From positions 12,090,001 to 12,154,000 of the forward strand of contig JABWDB010000004.1 of NCBI GenBank assembly GCA_019614645.1: 64,000 bases of DNA. The letters are read 5' to 3'. How positions within the stretch are numbered: position 1 is the stretch's first letter; every line of letters begins with the position of its first letter. Below, one piece after another: positions 13,896 through 26,400 of the stretch. Both the position numbers and the translations under genes were made by a program. The DNA comes from Stratiolaelaps scimitus (lineage: Eukaryota > Arthropoda > Arachnida > Mesostigmata > Laelapidae). Below the pieces are notes generated by a model. It had not been told where the DNA came from. It worked only from the letters and a program-made list of their open reading frames with translations, and did no database searches.

Positions 13896-13985
13896 GTCCT
13901 ATCTGGTTAATTGGTAAGACGCTCACCCAGAATTGCGCCACAGTCTCAAATCTGGCCAAAGCCGTGCCACTTCCCGTGAAATGTT
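13896..13985 (+). mobile_element. Possible second tRNA-like SINE head
   Basis: A box-A-like TGGTTAATTGGTAAGACGC (about 13910-13927) is followed some 35 bases later by a box-B-like TCTCAAATCTGG. Spacing fits a pol III internal promoter, but box B deviates from consensus and I found no second copy in the window. It could be a diverged SINE or a tRNA pseudogene. No cloverleaf could be completed. Confidence 0.3.
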
Positions 13986-15843
13986 TATGTTGACATATAT
14001 ATTAATGTTTATTGACACATACACACACACAAACAAATGTTATACAATAATAATCAAATATTTATTGCACGTTTTAATAAAATCGTTTCGTAAACGCCTT
14101 TAAAATCGTTTAACGTCAACATGGCTTATAACTCTTGTGTGCAGTTGTCATACAGACACGTTTGCATAATGCGGATGCATGCGAACAATCAATTATTCCG
14201 ATCAGGTTTTGGTCAGCTTGTCGGTGGAGGCAATTACGTTTCGATGCAGGTGAATCTCGCAAGAACTCTGCTGCCCGACTGTTGTGTGTTTTGAAAGACA
14301 CTCGTTCAACTTCGTTCCCTCCCAATCTTAGCAGGTTTTCTAAGATGACCACGCTGATGACGCAATGCCTGCAAACAATCAGCATTTCCTCCCATGGGAA
14401 GACGGAGTCGCGTAGGCACGTCTACCTGCCCATTGCAAGCGACTTCAATTGGACGGTCAATCCCTCGACGCGTCGAATTGCCTCCGAATGCTTGTGCTAG
14501 CTGTGTTCGATATGTGCCGTTTCCACATAACTGCCTTGACTCTCCCGTGGATCTGTCGGTTGAGACTGACGTTGTATGGGCCGCTGCACGGCGATGGGCC
14601 GCGATAGGCGATGATGCAGATGGGTAGGGTAGGTATATGTCATCTCGTTGGAGTACTCGTTTGCGTCAAGCAAGTCTTCTTACCCAAAGGTGCCCATTGC
14701 CAATTTACACATTGCAAACTGCCCTTGTCTAACAATCGCCTGGCGAGCGTCAGAGCGCGCCGCTCAGATTCAGCTGTTTGGCCTACGTCGACAACAGGCA
14801 ACGTCTACTTGAGTAAGGTGTTGTGAGCTAATTGCCCAAGCTCATAGGTTGTAGAGCAGGGGCAATCAACTTTGAACGGCTTTGCTGTAAAACAGCGGAA
14901 ACCAACTTGCGGACCAACCGCCTACTGAGTATGTGGTCATCACTCCAGCCTGCTGCTGTTGCTGCCGCCGATAACGTGTGCGTTTGGTGAAACGCTTGCT
15001 GTCGAGTGGCAAGCGGTACCCGTATCGGGTAATTCGATCTTGAACGGACTTTACAATCGACTTGTATCGTAGCTCGTCTATAGACGATGTCTAGGTCACG
15101 TACAGAAACACTCACTCGATACGTATACGAGGGATGATGGTTATGAAAGAAACGGTGGAGGAAAGTAGCTGGTACAATCAGTCAAATTACCTGCGCTGCT
15201 GCACGCGCCCTGAAAATGGCTAATCGGACGGGAGGTGTGTGGACGAGGCTTGCAGGTATATGTCACGGCCCACACGGTTCCGTGTGGGTGACAACCTCGA
15301 GGTGTGTACTTCCCCTGATAATCTGTAGCATGTCAGCCCCCCCCCCCCCTGGTGAGATGAACTAGTGAGAAAAATAGGCGGTCCCTATTTTTTTCCCCTA
15401 CCTGATGACACAAATGGAATCCTATATAGGACGCTGTTCCACCTAAGCGGTAAGAGCCATTTTGGTCCTCAGCTAGGTAACAAAAGGCCTCGAAGCAGAT
15501 CGATACGCATAAACATCCTTATGGCATAGCTCTAACGTAGAAGATGCGAGCAGCAATAGCCGAAAGATCCTGATCCGACGGTTATTCAAGCTGTGTAGTG
15601 ATTATGAATAGTATAGCAGCAGCACAGAGACGTATGACGCGACAGGGAGCGGAATAAATAAAGGCAAACATATAATATATTCGCAACCAGCTGCTCGTTC
15701 GTCCAGTGAACAGATAGGATGTGAGTGACGTACAGGGGGCAACGACAATCCCAACTGGCTAAGCGAAGCCGAGCTGAGCTAGGCTGAAAGGTTGCAGGCT
15801 TTCCTTGACCACCGGACTCCATCCGCATGAGTCTATGTGCGTC

Positions 15844-15888
<45 letters not shown>

Positions 15889-17232
15889 TGTAGATATGTG
15901 CGTGTGTGTATAATATTACCTAATAGTGAGAGCTTACAATTATTTTGCTGTCGGACCAAGCCACTTAGCTGTCCATTGGATGCGGACCAGCTGGCCATCA
16001 TCGTCGGCAATTTGCACCTACGGCTGATCTGTGCAGTTGCGGAGACCAGTGCGGAACGGCGAGGGAGGAGAGTCTCTATATCAGGCCAAATGGAGACACC
16101 ACTTTCGCTATCGTCGAGGTCGTCGATGATGCAATCACCAACATGTTGCCACTTCCTGCCTCCTTCTAGTTGCTTGCTATATACGAGCGTTATTATTTGC
16201 TGTAATGCGAAAGATAGTTACAAACATGCAGTAATTATGAGCTAGATCTGTTTAGAAATCTTCTAATAAAATAGGGGATAATGGGATAATATAATAAATA
16301 AAACAAAACACAGATCTACGTACGAGTCACAGTGAATGTTATCTATGTGCGCACATTTCGAGATCACGATCTAAATATTCGCTTGGATTGGAAGAACCTC
16401 ACCTATTGGAAAGTTCAGAATGCTCTGAAATATTGAACGAATTCTTCGTTGCGACGAAGCAACCTAACGCGCAAAGACGTGGCGGCACAATTATTCACAA
16501 TCCTCATTCATATAAATCATTCAGCGTTCACACAGCAATGTTATGTTATGAACGTTGAATCAAGAGAGAGAGATATTATTTAGTGTGCGACCCGCCCGTC
16601 GAGGATGGTCCTCGAAACAGATAACAGATACAGTACAAGTAATGGGAAGCTGACGATTTCGCTGCACCAGCTAAATAATAATGAATCAAGGCAAATGAAT
16701 GCGGCCGAGGCAGGGCACTGCAGGGTATTATTACAGAAAAAAGCGAGGAAACTAATTGAGTTCACAATGGATGGTGCAACCACTTCGTTCGAACAGCCCG
16801 AACGGACACCATAATCAGTGTACTCCCACCGCCAGCGAGCGTTAACATCAATGGCCACGATAAGTGGACCTTGTCGCTAGATGAAGAGAGGGACGACGAC
16901 ATCTTCGCGAGGAAATAAATGAGAAAAACAAATAAGGAGGTGACGCACGATAAAGCACCTGGACCACAGACGCACACACATTCGCGAGCGCAGCCAGAGA
17001 GACCGGCGCCGGCCGCCACCACCACACACATGGTCGAATGTATTTCGATTTAATAGATGTAATCAAATTAAATGAAATGTTTCGCCGCTGTCCGGCTTAC
17101 GCTCCTCGTGGATGCAGGCTATAGCGCTCCCCGTCCCACGTCGGCTACGATAACATTTTGTTTAGAGCTACGACCGACCAACCCCGCCACCATTTGCTTT
17201 TGCTGTTGTTGTTGTTGTGGCGATGGCGATTT
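13986..17232. other. Non-coding block
   Basis: No gene recognised. It contains a (CA)-rich stretch near 14019-14034, a hairpin at 15261-15293, a C13 run at 15337-15349, and (TA)n at about 15846-15883. The longest ORFs (14135-14500 plus, 15805-16245 plus, 16762-17031 minus) overlap antisense ORFs or run through microsatellites and show no domains. Confidence 0.45.
15261..15293. other. Strong GC-rich hairpin
   Basis: The arms CCCACACGG (15269-15277) and CCGTGTGGG (15280-15288) are perfect complements around a two-base loop. They are flanked by a second complementary pair, TGTCA (15261-15265) and TGACA (15289-15293), with a three-base bulge on the left. Function unknown; no Rho-type or tRNA context applies. 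Confidence 0.6.
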
Positions 17233-17380
17233 TCATCGCAGGTCTTCTTGGTGCTCCGAATCGGTCTCGGCTTCATCGCGCGGTGTCTCGCTCGCCGATA
17301 TCGAATGATCCTTGATCATTTTAACGGTGCCACCGTGTTGCGGGTTGGCCGCGATCAGGCCGTCGTTGTTGCTGCCGTTC
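17233..17380 (-). CDS. Candidate 3'-terminal coding exon, minus strand
   Basis: On the minus strand a plausible acceptor (CCAAACAG, with AT-rich DNA before it) is followed by one phase base and 48 open codons ending in TGA at 17233-17235. The translation is hydrophilic and complex (for example GTVKMIKDHSISASETPRDE, then an acidic DSEHQEDLR end). It looks more like a real protein tail than its neighbours. I do not recognise the family. Upstream exons would have to lie to the right, antisense to Mef2, and none was identified; no polyadenylation signal was seen nearby. It may be a chance open frame. Confidence 0.28.
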
Positions 17381-18762
17381 CTGTTTGGAATAATAATAAT
17401 ACTCATCATGGTAATAATAATTGTAATGACAATAAGAATCGTCCTAAGTGGGCACACCGGATCTATCAGGGACGATTTCCCAGGTACTTGAAGAAGCACC
17501 CAAGGGCGCGGGGGGGGGGCGACTGATGTTGCGCGCGTTCGTTCGGCGCACAAATTCAAACTGATATTCGGCACTATCCACTATCCAGAATATTCGTTCT
17601 CTCGGTTCGGATAGGAGTAGGCAGACGGAGCAGCAGATAGTCGGAAACGCTCTTAAATAAGGCCAATGTTATGGCCCAAGAAAGGATGCAGTGATCAGCC
17701 CGTTCATCAGTATATGTCTGTTCGACTCTTACTCGAAAGAGATGGACGGTTAATCATGAGCCCCATTCTGAATGTCTGTTGGCGAATGAAGGGTTGCGGA
17801 AGGTTCAGTGGATGTCGATGAGTGCTGGGTTGAACATTTACATTTTGAGGAGGGCTATATCGTTAACTGTCATTAAACTTGACGTGGATAGATTTTCTTA
17901 TGCGCACATCGAAAGATCAAGAGAGAGTTTCGAAACTTCGAAGCATTTACAAGATTGTTTTTCTTCTCGTTCCGAGCCAAACGGAGACAGAGGGTCGATT
18001 GTCGGGTCTCTGAGAGCCTCAATCAAACTTCGAACTGACGTGGCGCCTTTATCCATTATGATGCGTCGGGTCGTCCTGCAAGTTGAGGTCGCTTTCGATA
18101 GACGAAGTCTCACCTCTTGAGATGTGTGCCCTTCATAAGCCCTTCATAACACGTGTTTCAGCTTCGAAGAAATCCCGATCAGTGGCGTTTGGATTTGATC
18201 TTGTTTTTGGGCCACAGTTATTATAGATTTGATGTCCTGATGCAAGTTGGCTGGCTGGGACATACGTCGCCAGAATAAATTGGGAAAAGTATTAACGAAG
18301 AACAAAACAGGTTAATTACCAAGGACGACTATTACGTTACCCAGAGGAGCGGTGGATATTCGACGGAGAGTTGCTAATCAGAGAATCGCGGCTGCTACTT
18401 GATGTCAGCAAGCGTCGAACGAGTCAAGATTTGTGTTTTAAGGGCAAACGCACAATGGGCAATATATTTCCTGGACGAGGTGTTACTCACCCGAAACACA
18501 CCCATACAGTTAGCACATTACACGGGCATCGTTATTGTTTTTGTTGTCATATATATATATATATATATATCTTTCATTTCAGTCACCAATGAAATACGTC
18601 ATCGGAGTAAGCGTTAAGTGTGGGGCCAGTACCTACTCTTGCCTAATCATTTCTAGGTTAGGAACAACACATCTAGGCCACAAAACTTTGACACAAGCTA
18701 TTATATTTCATAAGGTCCAATGTCCTAACCCCCTCCGCTTGTTCGCCGTTTCTTCGTTGCAG
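17381..18762. other. Presumed Mef2 5' intron or upstream region
   Basis: No coding exon recognised. It includes (TA)n at about 18547-18571 and ends in a strong splice acceptor: a pyrimidine-rich tract and GCAG at 18759-18762. An untranslated Mef2 exon upstream is therefore expected, but its position cannot be read from the sequence. Confidence 0.5.
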
Positions 18763-19616
18763 AATGCGGAGCAGCCGGAAGCAGCAACAACAGCATCGCC
18801 GCCAGCAACGCCGCCGCAACGAATCGAAGCATCAGCAATCACTACCGCAGCAGCAGCAGCAGCAACATCAGCACGAGAAGTCCCGCCAACTGCAGTATCA
18901 ACAACAACAACATCAGCAACAACAACTGCAACTCGAGCAGCAGCAACAACAACAGCAGCAGCAGCAGCAATTTCTTGTCCAGCAACTTGTTCACCGCCGT
19001 CAGCAGCAGCGCCCCCGTTTCACCGTTGAACATCTACCAGAGTGGGCCGAGCAGCGCGGTCAGTAACAGCAACTTACTGAGTCTGGGCCCCCCGGGCATC
19101 GCCGTAGCCGGCCCATCAGGCGTCCTCACCTCGGGCGTATCCCCTGCAGCTCTGTTGCTGTCAGGCGGAGCCGGAGCAGGATACCGGCAGCAGCAGCAGC
19201 AGCAACAACAGCAACAAATTTCTGCGGTCAGCTCATCGTTGTCGTTGTCGCCTTCGCAAACGTCAACCCAGTCGCCCCCCCCGCTGCTCGTTGGCCATTG
19301 CCAGCAACAGAGGCCGTTCACGGCCGGTCATTCTTGTTCCCCTTCTCACGGCGGCCGCCAAAGCAGCGCCGTACTCTCGAACAACAACAACAATATCCGC
19401 AGCAACAACAACAATAATTCTAGGATAGCTGAACAACACCTGACCCATCCACTAGGTGCAGCAGTACACCAGCTTGCAAGCAGCTCGCAACAGCAACAAC
19501 TGAGTCATCTACAGCAACAACAATTGCAACAATTGCAATTCGCAGGAGCAGGAGTCGTTAACAGTAGTAATAGTGGTAGCAGCAACAGCAACAATAACAA
19601 CAACACAAGCAGGAAG
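18763..19616 (+). other. Mef2 leader exon: in-frame open extension and polyQ uORF
   Basis: This segment joins the Mef2 start-codon exon without a break. In the Mef2 frame all 284 codons from 18765 to 19616 are open. They are rich in Ser, Asn and Gln, with a less repetitive hydrophobic/Gly/Pro part (about 19020-19180) and a Gln10 run near 19189-19218. There is no ATG in this frame, so an extended protein would need an upstream exon supplying the start. In a second frame an ATG one base after the acceptor (18764) opens a 100-codon, glutamine-rich uORF ending at 19066. CAG/CAA arrays read as Gln in one frame and Ser/Asn in another, so openness alone is weak evidence. Either an untranslated leader with a uORF or an N-terminally extended isoform is possible. 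Confidence 0.7.
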
Positions 19617-19670
19617 ATGGGCCGCAAGAAGATCCAAATATCGCGCATTTCCGATGAACGTAACCGGCAG
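19617..19670 (+). CDS. Mef2: Mef2 coding exon 1 (MADS box start)
   Basis: Encodes residues 1-18, [18 protein letters not shown], the DNA-contacting N-terminal arm and start of helix 1. The donor is CAG|GTATGC and the exon ends in phase 0. The intron after Gln18 is at the position I recall for other animal MEF2 genes. Ser9 and Ser12 replace the Thr and Met found at these places in vertebrates. Confidence 0.97.
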
Positions 19671-20624
19671 GTATGCACTAGAACACATTGAGAAGTTGAA
19701 TGAGAATTGAAACAGGTTAGCCCAAGCTGGTTATGATTATCAGCTTGGTTAATATAAAATACATTTTGAGGGCTGACTCACAGCCAACATTTAACATCCA
19801 CGGTTCAACTGCTTTCGGCATTGCCTCATAAGACGGACCCCTTTTAAATGTAAATGTGCATGTTCGATGGCGGATGGAACTATATCCGTCTCCTCCGATT
19901 GCAACAAGCACACGAATGCTCCACCAGGACGCCGGGTTCGACAACGCAGCTGGCTTGGGCTTGTCGATGCTGCCCGTCGGTTTTCGCTTCTGAGCTCGAA
20001 TTGATTGGTTGTTTTTTTTGAAACGAGATTTAAAAAATGTAGAAATACTTTTACCACCAGAGTCGTATATATATATGTATAACTTCCCTTTAACTATATC
20101 CAGAGTGAAGCAAGGAGAATGGCATAACGGTTTGCTGTGACACGAGAATCTAACCTATGTCAACTGATTGCTTTCCTGCCGTGTCCATGTTTGCCTTCCG
20201 TATCTTGTATCCTCGCTGTTTCCTGTATCACCAATTCGTGCGTTCGTGGCTCGCGTCGACTGATCTCTCGTGACATTCGCGATCATTCATCGTCGCCGTG
20301 TGCTTTACACCCTCGGTTATTCTCGTCATAATTTGACGCGTGTATCCCAGGTGACGTTCACGAAGCGCAAGTTTGGTCTGATGAAGAAGGCCTACGAATT
20401 GAGCGTCCTCTGCGACTGCGAGATCGCGCTCATCATATTCAACTCGACGAACAAGCTCTTCCAGTACGCGTCCACGGATATGGATAAAGTGCTACTCAAG
20501 TACACCGAGTACAACGAGCCTCATGAGAGCCGCACCAACAACGACATTGTCGAGGTTTGTCATTTGAAATATGCAATCAGTGAATGTTCAACGTACATAT
20601 TTATTTCTAAATAGACACGCACAT

Positions 20625-20671
<47 letters not shown>

Positions 20672-23386
20672 GTACGTTATAAATAATAGATTGCATTCAA
20701 GGATGTGTTTAATTGCCAATCTGTTTCACTTTTTCTACCCTCACGCGATCGTTCAGGGGGCACGAACAAAGATCCTCTATCGAATCAAAATCCAAAGTCT
20801 CCCGAAACCATTCATTCCTCTCATCGTCGTTCAGACGTTCCCCCTCTATCGTCTCGTTGTTTTCGCAACCCGTGAGTCTGAGGTAGCCTTTGACGCTTAG
20901 CCAGCACTCCCCTTTGGCGCACGATTCCCTCCAACTCGGTGATCCCCCGACCCTTTGACGCCACCCTTGCAAGCTACGCGTCTTGAGCGAGTCGGTCCCA
21001 CGTGGCATTTTGCCACTTCCTGATTTAGCTACACAGTTCCAAGGTGAGAACATCCAGCTGGTTCCATGCCCCTGGTTCGGCCCGCTAGCCAGCTACGATC
21101 TAGTGCCGGCCGCGATGACTTTTCTCCTGACTTCTATCTCGGACTGCTGAGCCTTCGGACTTAGGACCCCTCCTGAAACCCTGTCTTCTTCTCCCGCCCC
21201 TTCACGTGAGGAGGCATCACCGACCGACGCGGAAAACCTCCACGCCAACAACCCCGAGTGCTAGGCCGGCCCGTGCCAGCCTAGCACCGGCTTGCCCCAT
21301 AAGCCCCGAACGCCATCATCAGCTGGACCCGCAAAACTGACTGCTGCTTCAACCCCGCGATGGCCACCATGTCGTAGTCTAAATCGGGCATCATCATTGA
21401 CGCAGCATGGCCACTCTCGGCTGCCACCAGCGACTCAACGACTCCCCGAGTGCGTTTGTGTCTGTGTGGCCTCCCATCTACGTTTTCACATGATTCTTGT
21501 TGAGAGGCAGACGGTCTCTCGTAGACCGACCATTCGGGCCGAGGTTGACGGAGGAAGAGGGGCGCATGGGCCACGGGCCGAGAAACGCGAAGGGCCGAGT
21601 CAGTCGTATGGATGCGTGGGTAGGACCTCGGACCCAGTAAGCAACAATCAGAAGCAAGTTGCGCGTCGACCGTCCACTCGAGTGTGTGTGTGCTCAGTGT
21701 CTAGGTGCGCGTTCGTGCCGCTGGGCAGGTCCTTGCCATGGCCACGACGCGAGCAGGGGGTGAAGGGGTCTTCGAGGGTAAGGTGCTCTGTCGGTCTGTC
21801 GGTTTTGCTATCGGCCCAGGTCCCGAATCTAAGGGCTTCAGTCATCGTCATGGGTTGGCCGAAGGCCAGCAGCGTCCTGTGGTGGTCGGCTGCCGGAAAG
21901 GGCGGGCGCCAGGCAGCCACGGTAGCCCCTGTAAAACGATAGAGTCTAACGTGGCCAATCAATGGTCAACGAAATCGATCGCTACGTCAACTTCGCGGTC
22001 GCCGCCGTGAACTAACTCGTCATTGTCGTCGTCCTCCTCCATTCTACTCACAGTAGTAGACTCGCCGTCTATCCTAGGTACGAGCTTCGAGATCGTATGG
22101 GGCATCTTTGCGAAGGACTCCAGGGAAGAATGGGGACATATGAGGCAGAGGGGTAGCATTAGTGGTTATCAAGAGTTTCTCAAGGGAGTTGTGAGTTCGT
22201 TCAAAGCAGCAGCGGGACCCAGCCATGGGGGAGTAAGTCAGGACAGGCCAATAGAAGATCAAGCCGTGAGCTTATGGCGGTTCCAGGGTCACTCTAAGAC
22301 ACACGATTAAGTGGAGGTTTCACAAGGCATCGATTCCGGGGCTGGTAAACGCTACGTGGCCCTAGCGGAGAATACGATGATGCTTCATGACAACAATGGT
22401 CGTACAAGCAACAGCAGGATGGCAAAGCAACAACGAATGAATAGGAAATAACTTTATGATAATAAAATAAGATGGCAATGGTCGTAATTAGAAATCGTAG
22501 ATAGCTGTGTTTAATGAATAACGGTAGCCCACAACTGCATTAGGCTGTACGACCGCCCACCTATCGGTTACATTACGTGCTGGTATGTACATATGCGGAC
22601 ACATTTGTATTCAATCTTGGCAGCTGATGCTCGGCGTTGTTTTTTGATGGACAAATTTGGTGGTCCATTAGGAGGTTCTCACACTCGCCATTCTAAAAAT
22701 AGGTCTAACAGTCGACGAACTTGCACAGGCAGCACGACAGTGGCAACCTTAAGGCGCTGCCCTCTGCTGTATCTGCTAGACATTACGGACCAACCATATC
22801 TGTAATGGAAAATTTCTCGACTGCAGGATGTACGCGACTGGGTGGTCATCACAATCTAGACGCACGCACATACGCATGCTTTTTCAACTGCAGAACCTAT
22901 AAACATGCATTCGTACCACGACTAGTTATTCTTCCGCCTATATATATAGTATATAATACACTACATCTATTGACAACGACCTAATTGTATAGCGTTCCCT
23001 TTACTTGGCCCCGCGTTGATTGCCTTTGTGATGCCGGCACTCAACAGAAAGCTAACGTGACTACATTGTTTTTGAATTCGTCTCCCATCAATTCGTATGC
23101 ATTGTCCACGTGGCTCTTTAGGCTCTAAACAAGAAGGATCATAAAGGCAATCCAGGCTGTTGCGACAGTCCCGATCCTAATGACGACGACGGGAACGTCG
23201 GAGCGTACACGATGCCGGCACGCCCTCTCGAGGCGAGCAACGCCAATAAGCTCGGTCCCGGAAACTACCCCAAACTTAACGAGGATTTCGAGATTATGAT
23301 GCAGAGAAACACTTCCGCAACGGCGACCGTGGTCGCGTCAGCACAACAGGCACAGTCGCAGCACAACGGAGTCCGGGTAAGCTTCC

Positions 23387-23426
<40 letters not shown>

Positions 23427-26400
23427 ACGATAATATACACGACGTGGCGACATTCGACTTATTTATTTGTACGATGTTATCTGATAGCTACATAGCTTAC
23501 GTAACCTAATGAAATTATGTGCCACGCGTACCGGCCTCCGTATCATTGTGACTGGTGGACATTCACGGTAGACTTCGTCGAAAACCTATCTGTTTTACAC
23601 AAGATGTTTTCTATCCTGCTAATGAATATCTTCTACGCAAACAACAGGATTCAACGTCTCCGTTTCACGGCCAATCGTTAAGTGTGAACAACGGACCGTT
23701 GAACGGGATGTATTCACAGGATTCGCTGATGCAGCCCTCGCCGACGCAAATGTCGCAGAGCAGCATCAGCCCGAGACCCAGCTCAACTGGAGGTACGTCA
23801 ACAGTTAATACTCGAATAATATTGCAGACAAATAATACGTACATCTCGAATAGTCATAGCAACAGTCACGGCCAGATTCCCATACAATCCTTGAGAATCG
23901 GGTAGAGGTGAAATCTACCTGGACCGCCAGCTGGGCTTAATCCGTTGCCATGTAACCACACGCTTTAATGTGACCAGCTGGGTTTCGTGTGGTCGCAGAA
24001 GAGGTGCTCACAAGTGGGAAGGAAAGGACGAATTCAGCCTCATAAACTCGACAGTATATAACAGCTTGGATAACAGCCTAAATCAAAAGATGACGAGACA
24101 ACACCAGACCCATGCTTACAATATGTGTAGTAGACAAAGATCCGGCTTGCGTGGTTAGTGGTGATGTATATATATATATATCTATATATATATATATCAC
24201 CAGCATCTATCAACCGTCACTCAACAGTCCGAGTAAAATTATCAATCTAATCATCAAATTTTGTCTCTTGTTCACTATGTTTCCGCTGCTGCTGCTGCTA
24301 AAACATCTTCAAAAATCCTCCGTTTCATCACTGTGCTACCCATCATCATCGCCGCGTCGCCGGCACCGATTGCTCTTCCCCTAATAAATACGTGCCGTCA
24401 ACCCCAGCGGGCGGTGAGAATGGCCTGAGTGTGTACCACCGCGCAGCGTCCCCTGGTAATAGCGGGAGCAGCAGTCTGACTGGCCCGCCGGTAGTGCAGC
24501 CGGCCGTACAGAGCGGCGGTGGCAACAACCAGCAGGCGGTGTCCCCCAAGCCGAGGTCCCCGCAGTGCAAGAACCTGCGCGTCATGGTACCGCCACACCA
24601 GACGAATTGCAACTCACCCTCACCTAATCCTAGTCAGCCAATGGAGCCTGGCGTCGTCGGAGGCGTTGGTGGTCAGCTCTACCTATCGTCGCAGGGAACT
24701 GGCATGGTGCGAGGTGGAGCGATAGCTACGCCAGTTGTATCGGTAACGGGCCCGAACGGCCTGGCGCTTTCGGGATATCCACCCGCCTTCCAGGGGTTGT
24801 CTCCCAGTACGTATTTCTCTGGTACGGACCGCTTTCGCCGCTTGCTGCTTTTCCCGTTTGGCACACACCCTCGTGTCCTCTTGTGTCTGTTTGCTAACCT
24901 CAGAAATCGTATGATCAGCGTATGTGCTCGTCTTTTTTTTCAGGGCGCTGAACAGCTAGAGAAAATAGCAATAGCCAATAAGCAAATGGCTGCACATCTA
25001 CGCAGCCCTCAAGAGGAGTCGTGAATTTTGTCGTTGAACACCACATGCAGCTAGGAGGTCCGCTAGCTGCTAAAGTATATTGGGCCGATAATAAACGACA
25101 CACTCGTTAGACTGTTCCCAGCAATAACAATAATTCAACAGTAATTACGATCACATGGTAGCAGTAGTAGTTGTAATAATAGTAGTGGCAGTGGGAGACT
25201 ACTTTCGCAGTCGACCGGACGACCACGGGGGACCACGACTGTGAGGGACAGCGGAGACAACACGACTTCCGTGGACATTAAATATTGGCCCGATGTAGGG
25301 TCAGCCTGAAAAAGTTTAGCGTATAGAATACCGTCGAATAATCCTCAATGCCATCCATACTATGCGTTCATTCCTGCATGGGACCAGGATCTCCGGAGGC
25401 GAATTCGTATTGTAGAATTCAACTTCGGCGATAACTTACCTCACTGGCTTCGCTCTCAAAATGCTTGCTATACCTTATACAGGTATTTAGGCACTGTGCT
25501 AGGAGGATTCACCTATTGTCAACATACTTTGTTGCTGCTGCTGCTGCTGTCGCCCCCCTATGCTGAGCTGTTAATATGATATAGTTATACAGGGTGGTTC
25601 GTTTTTCTGCCGCTATCGCCGCCTCTGCAAGCGATTAGTTCTGTTTATTTGTCCGTCTTTCCTGCCCGTACCAACCCAGAGGAACTATGTACTGGTCGTT
25701 GCTGCTCGCCTTTCTAATACATTATTTGGACGAGTGATTGTTGCAATCTGAAATTGGTTACATGGTTCGCTTTGTGTAACCCACGTGGTGGTAGCCAGTG
25801 AAGTTGAGTGTGGCAACTTGGCGCTTTTAGCGTAGTCGCAAAGTTGAGAACTGCCAGCTCAATCAGGAGGAGACAATGTACGCAGCCCTCCATAGTAACT
25901 TTCTTTTCGGAAGCGTATTCGTTGCGATTATGTTCTTGTTGGCCTCCTCCACGCGGTTGGCAATATATTACTCAAATAAGAAGCACAGCCATACCTAGTT
26001 GTATTCATGATGAGTGAGACATATTCCAAACCTGTGCAAATATATATATATATATAGCTCAACAGTACCTTGCATGAGCTTTCGCTTACGCTTGGCTTAA
26101 TCATTCTATAGAACCTATAGCATTATGCCTCTTAGCTAACAATCGACGTCTTCCGCAAAATCCACAGGTGAATTCCCCATCAGCTCGGACATATCAGCGC
26201 TGTCAGCATCCGGCTTCAACGGCAGCCTCCTGCACGGCTGGTCCGGGCAGGGAGGCCATCTCGAAGCGAGCCCGATACAGGGACACCATTTAAACAGCGC
26301 CTCCGGATCCCCAGAACCGCCACTCTCCCCCAATATGCGGATAAAGTCTGAACCCATATCGCCGCCTAGGTATGCAGCATTACAACGAGTTGCTAACGCT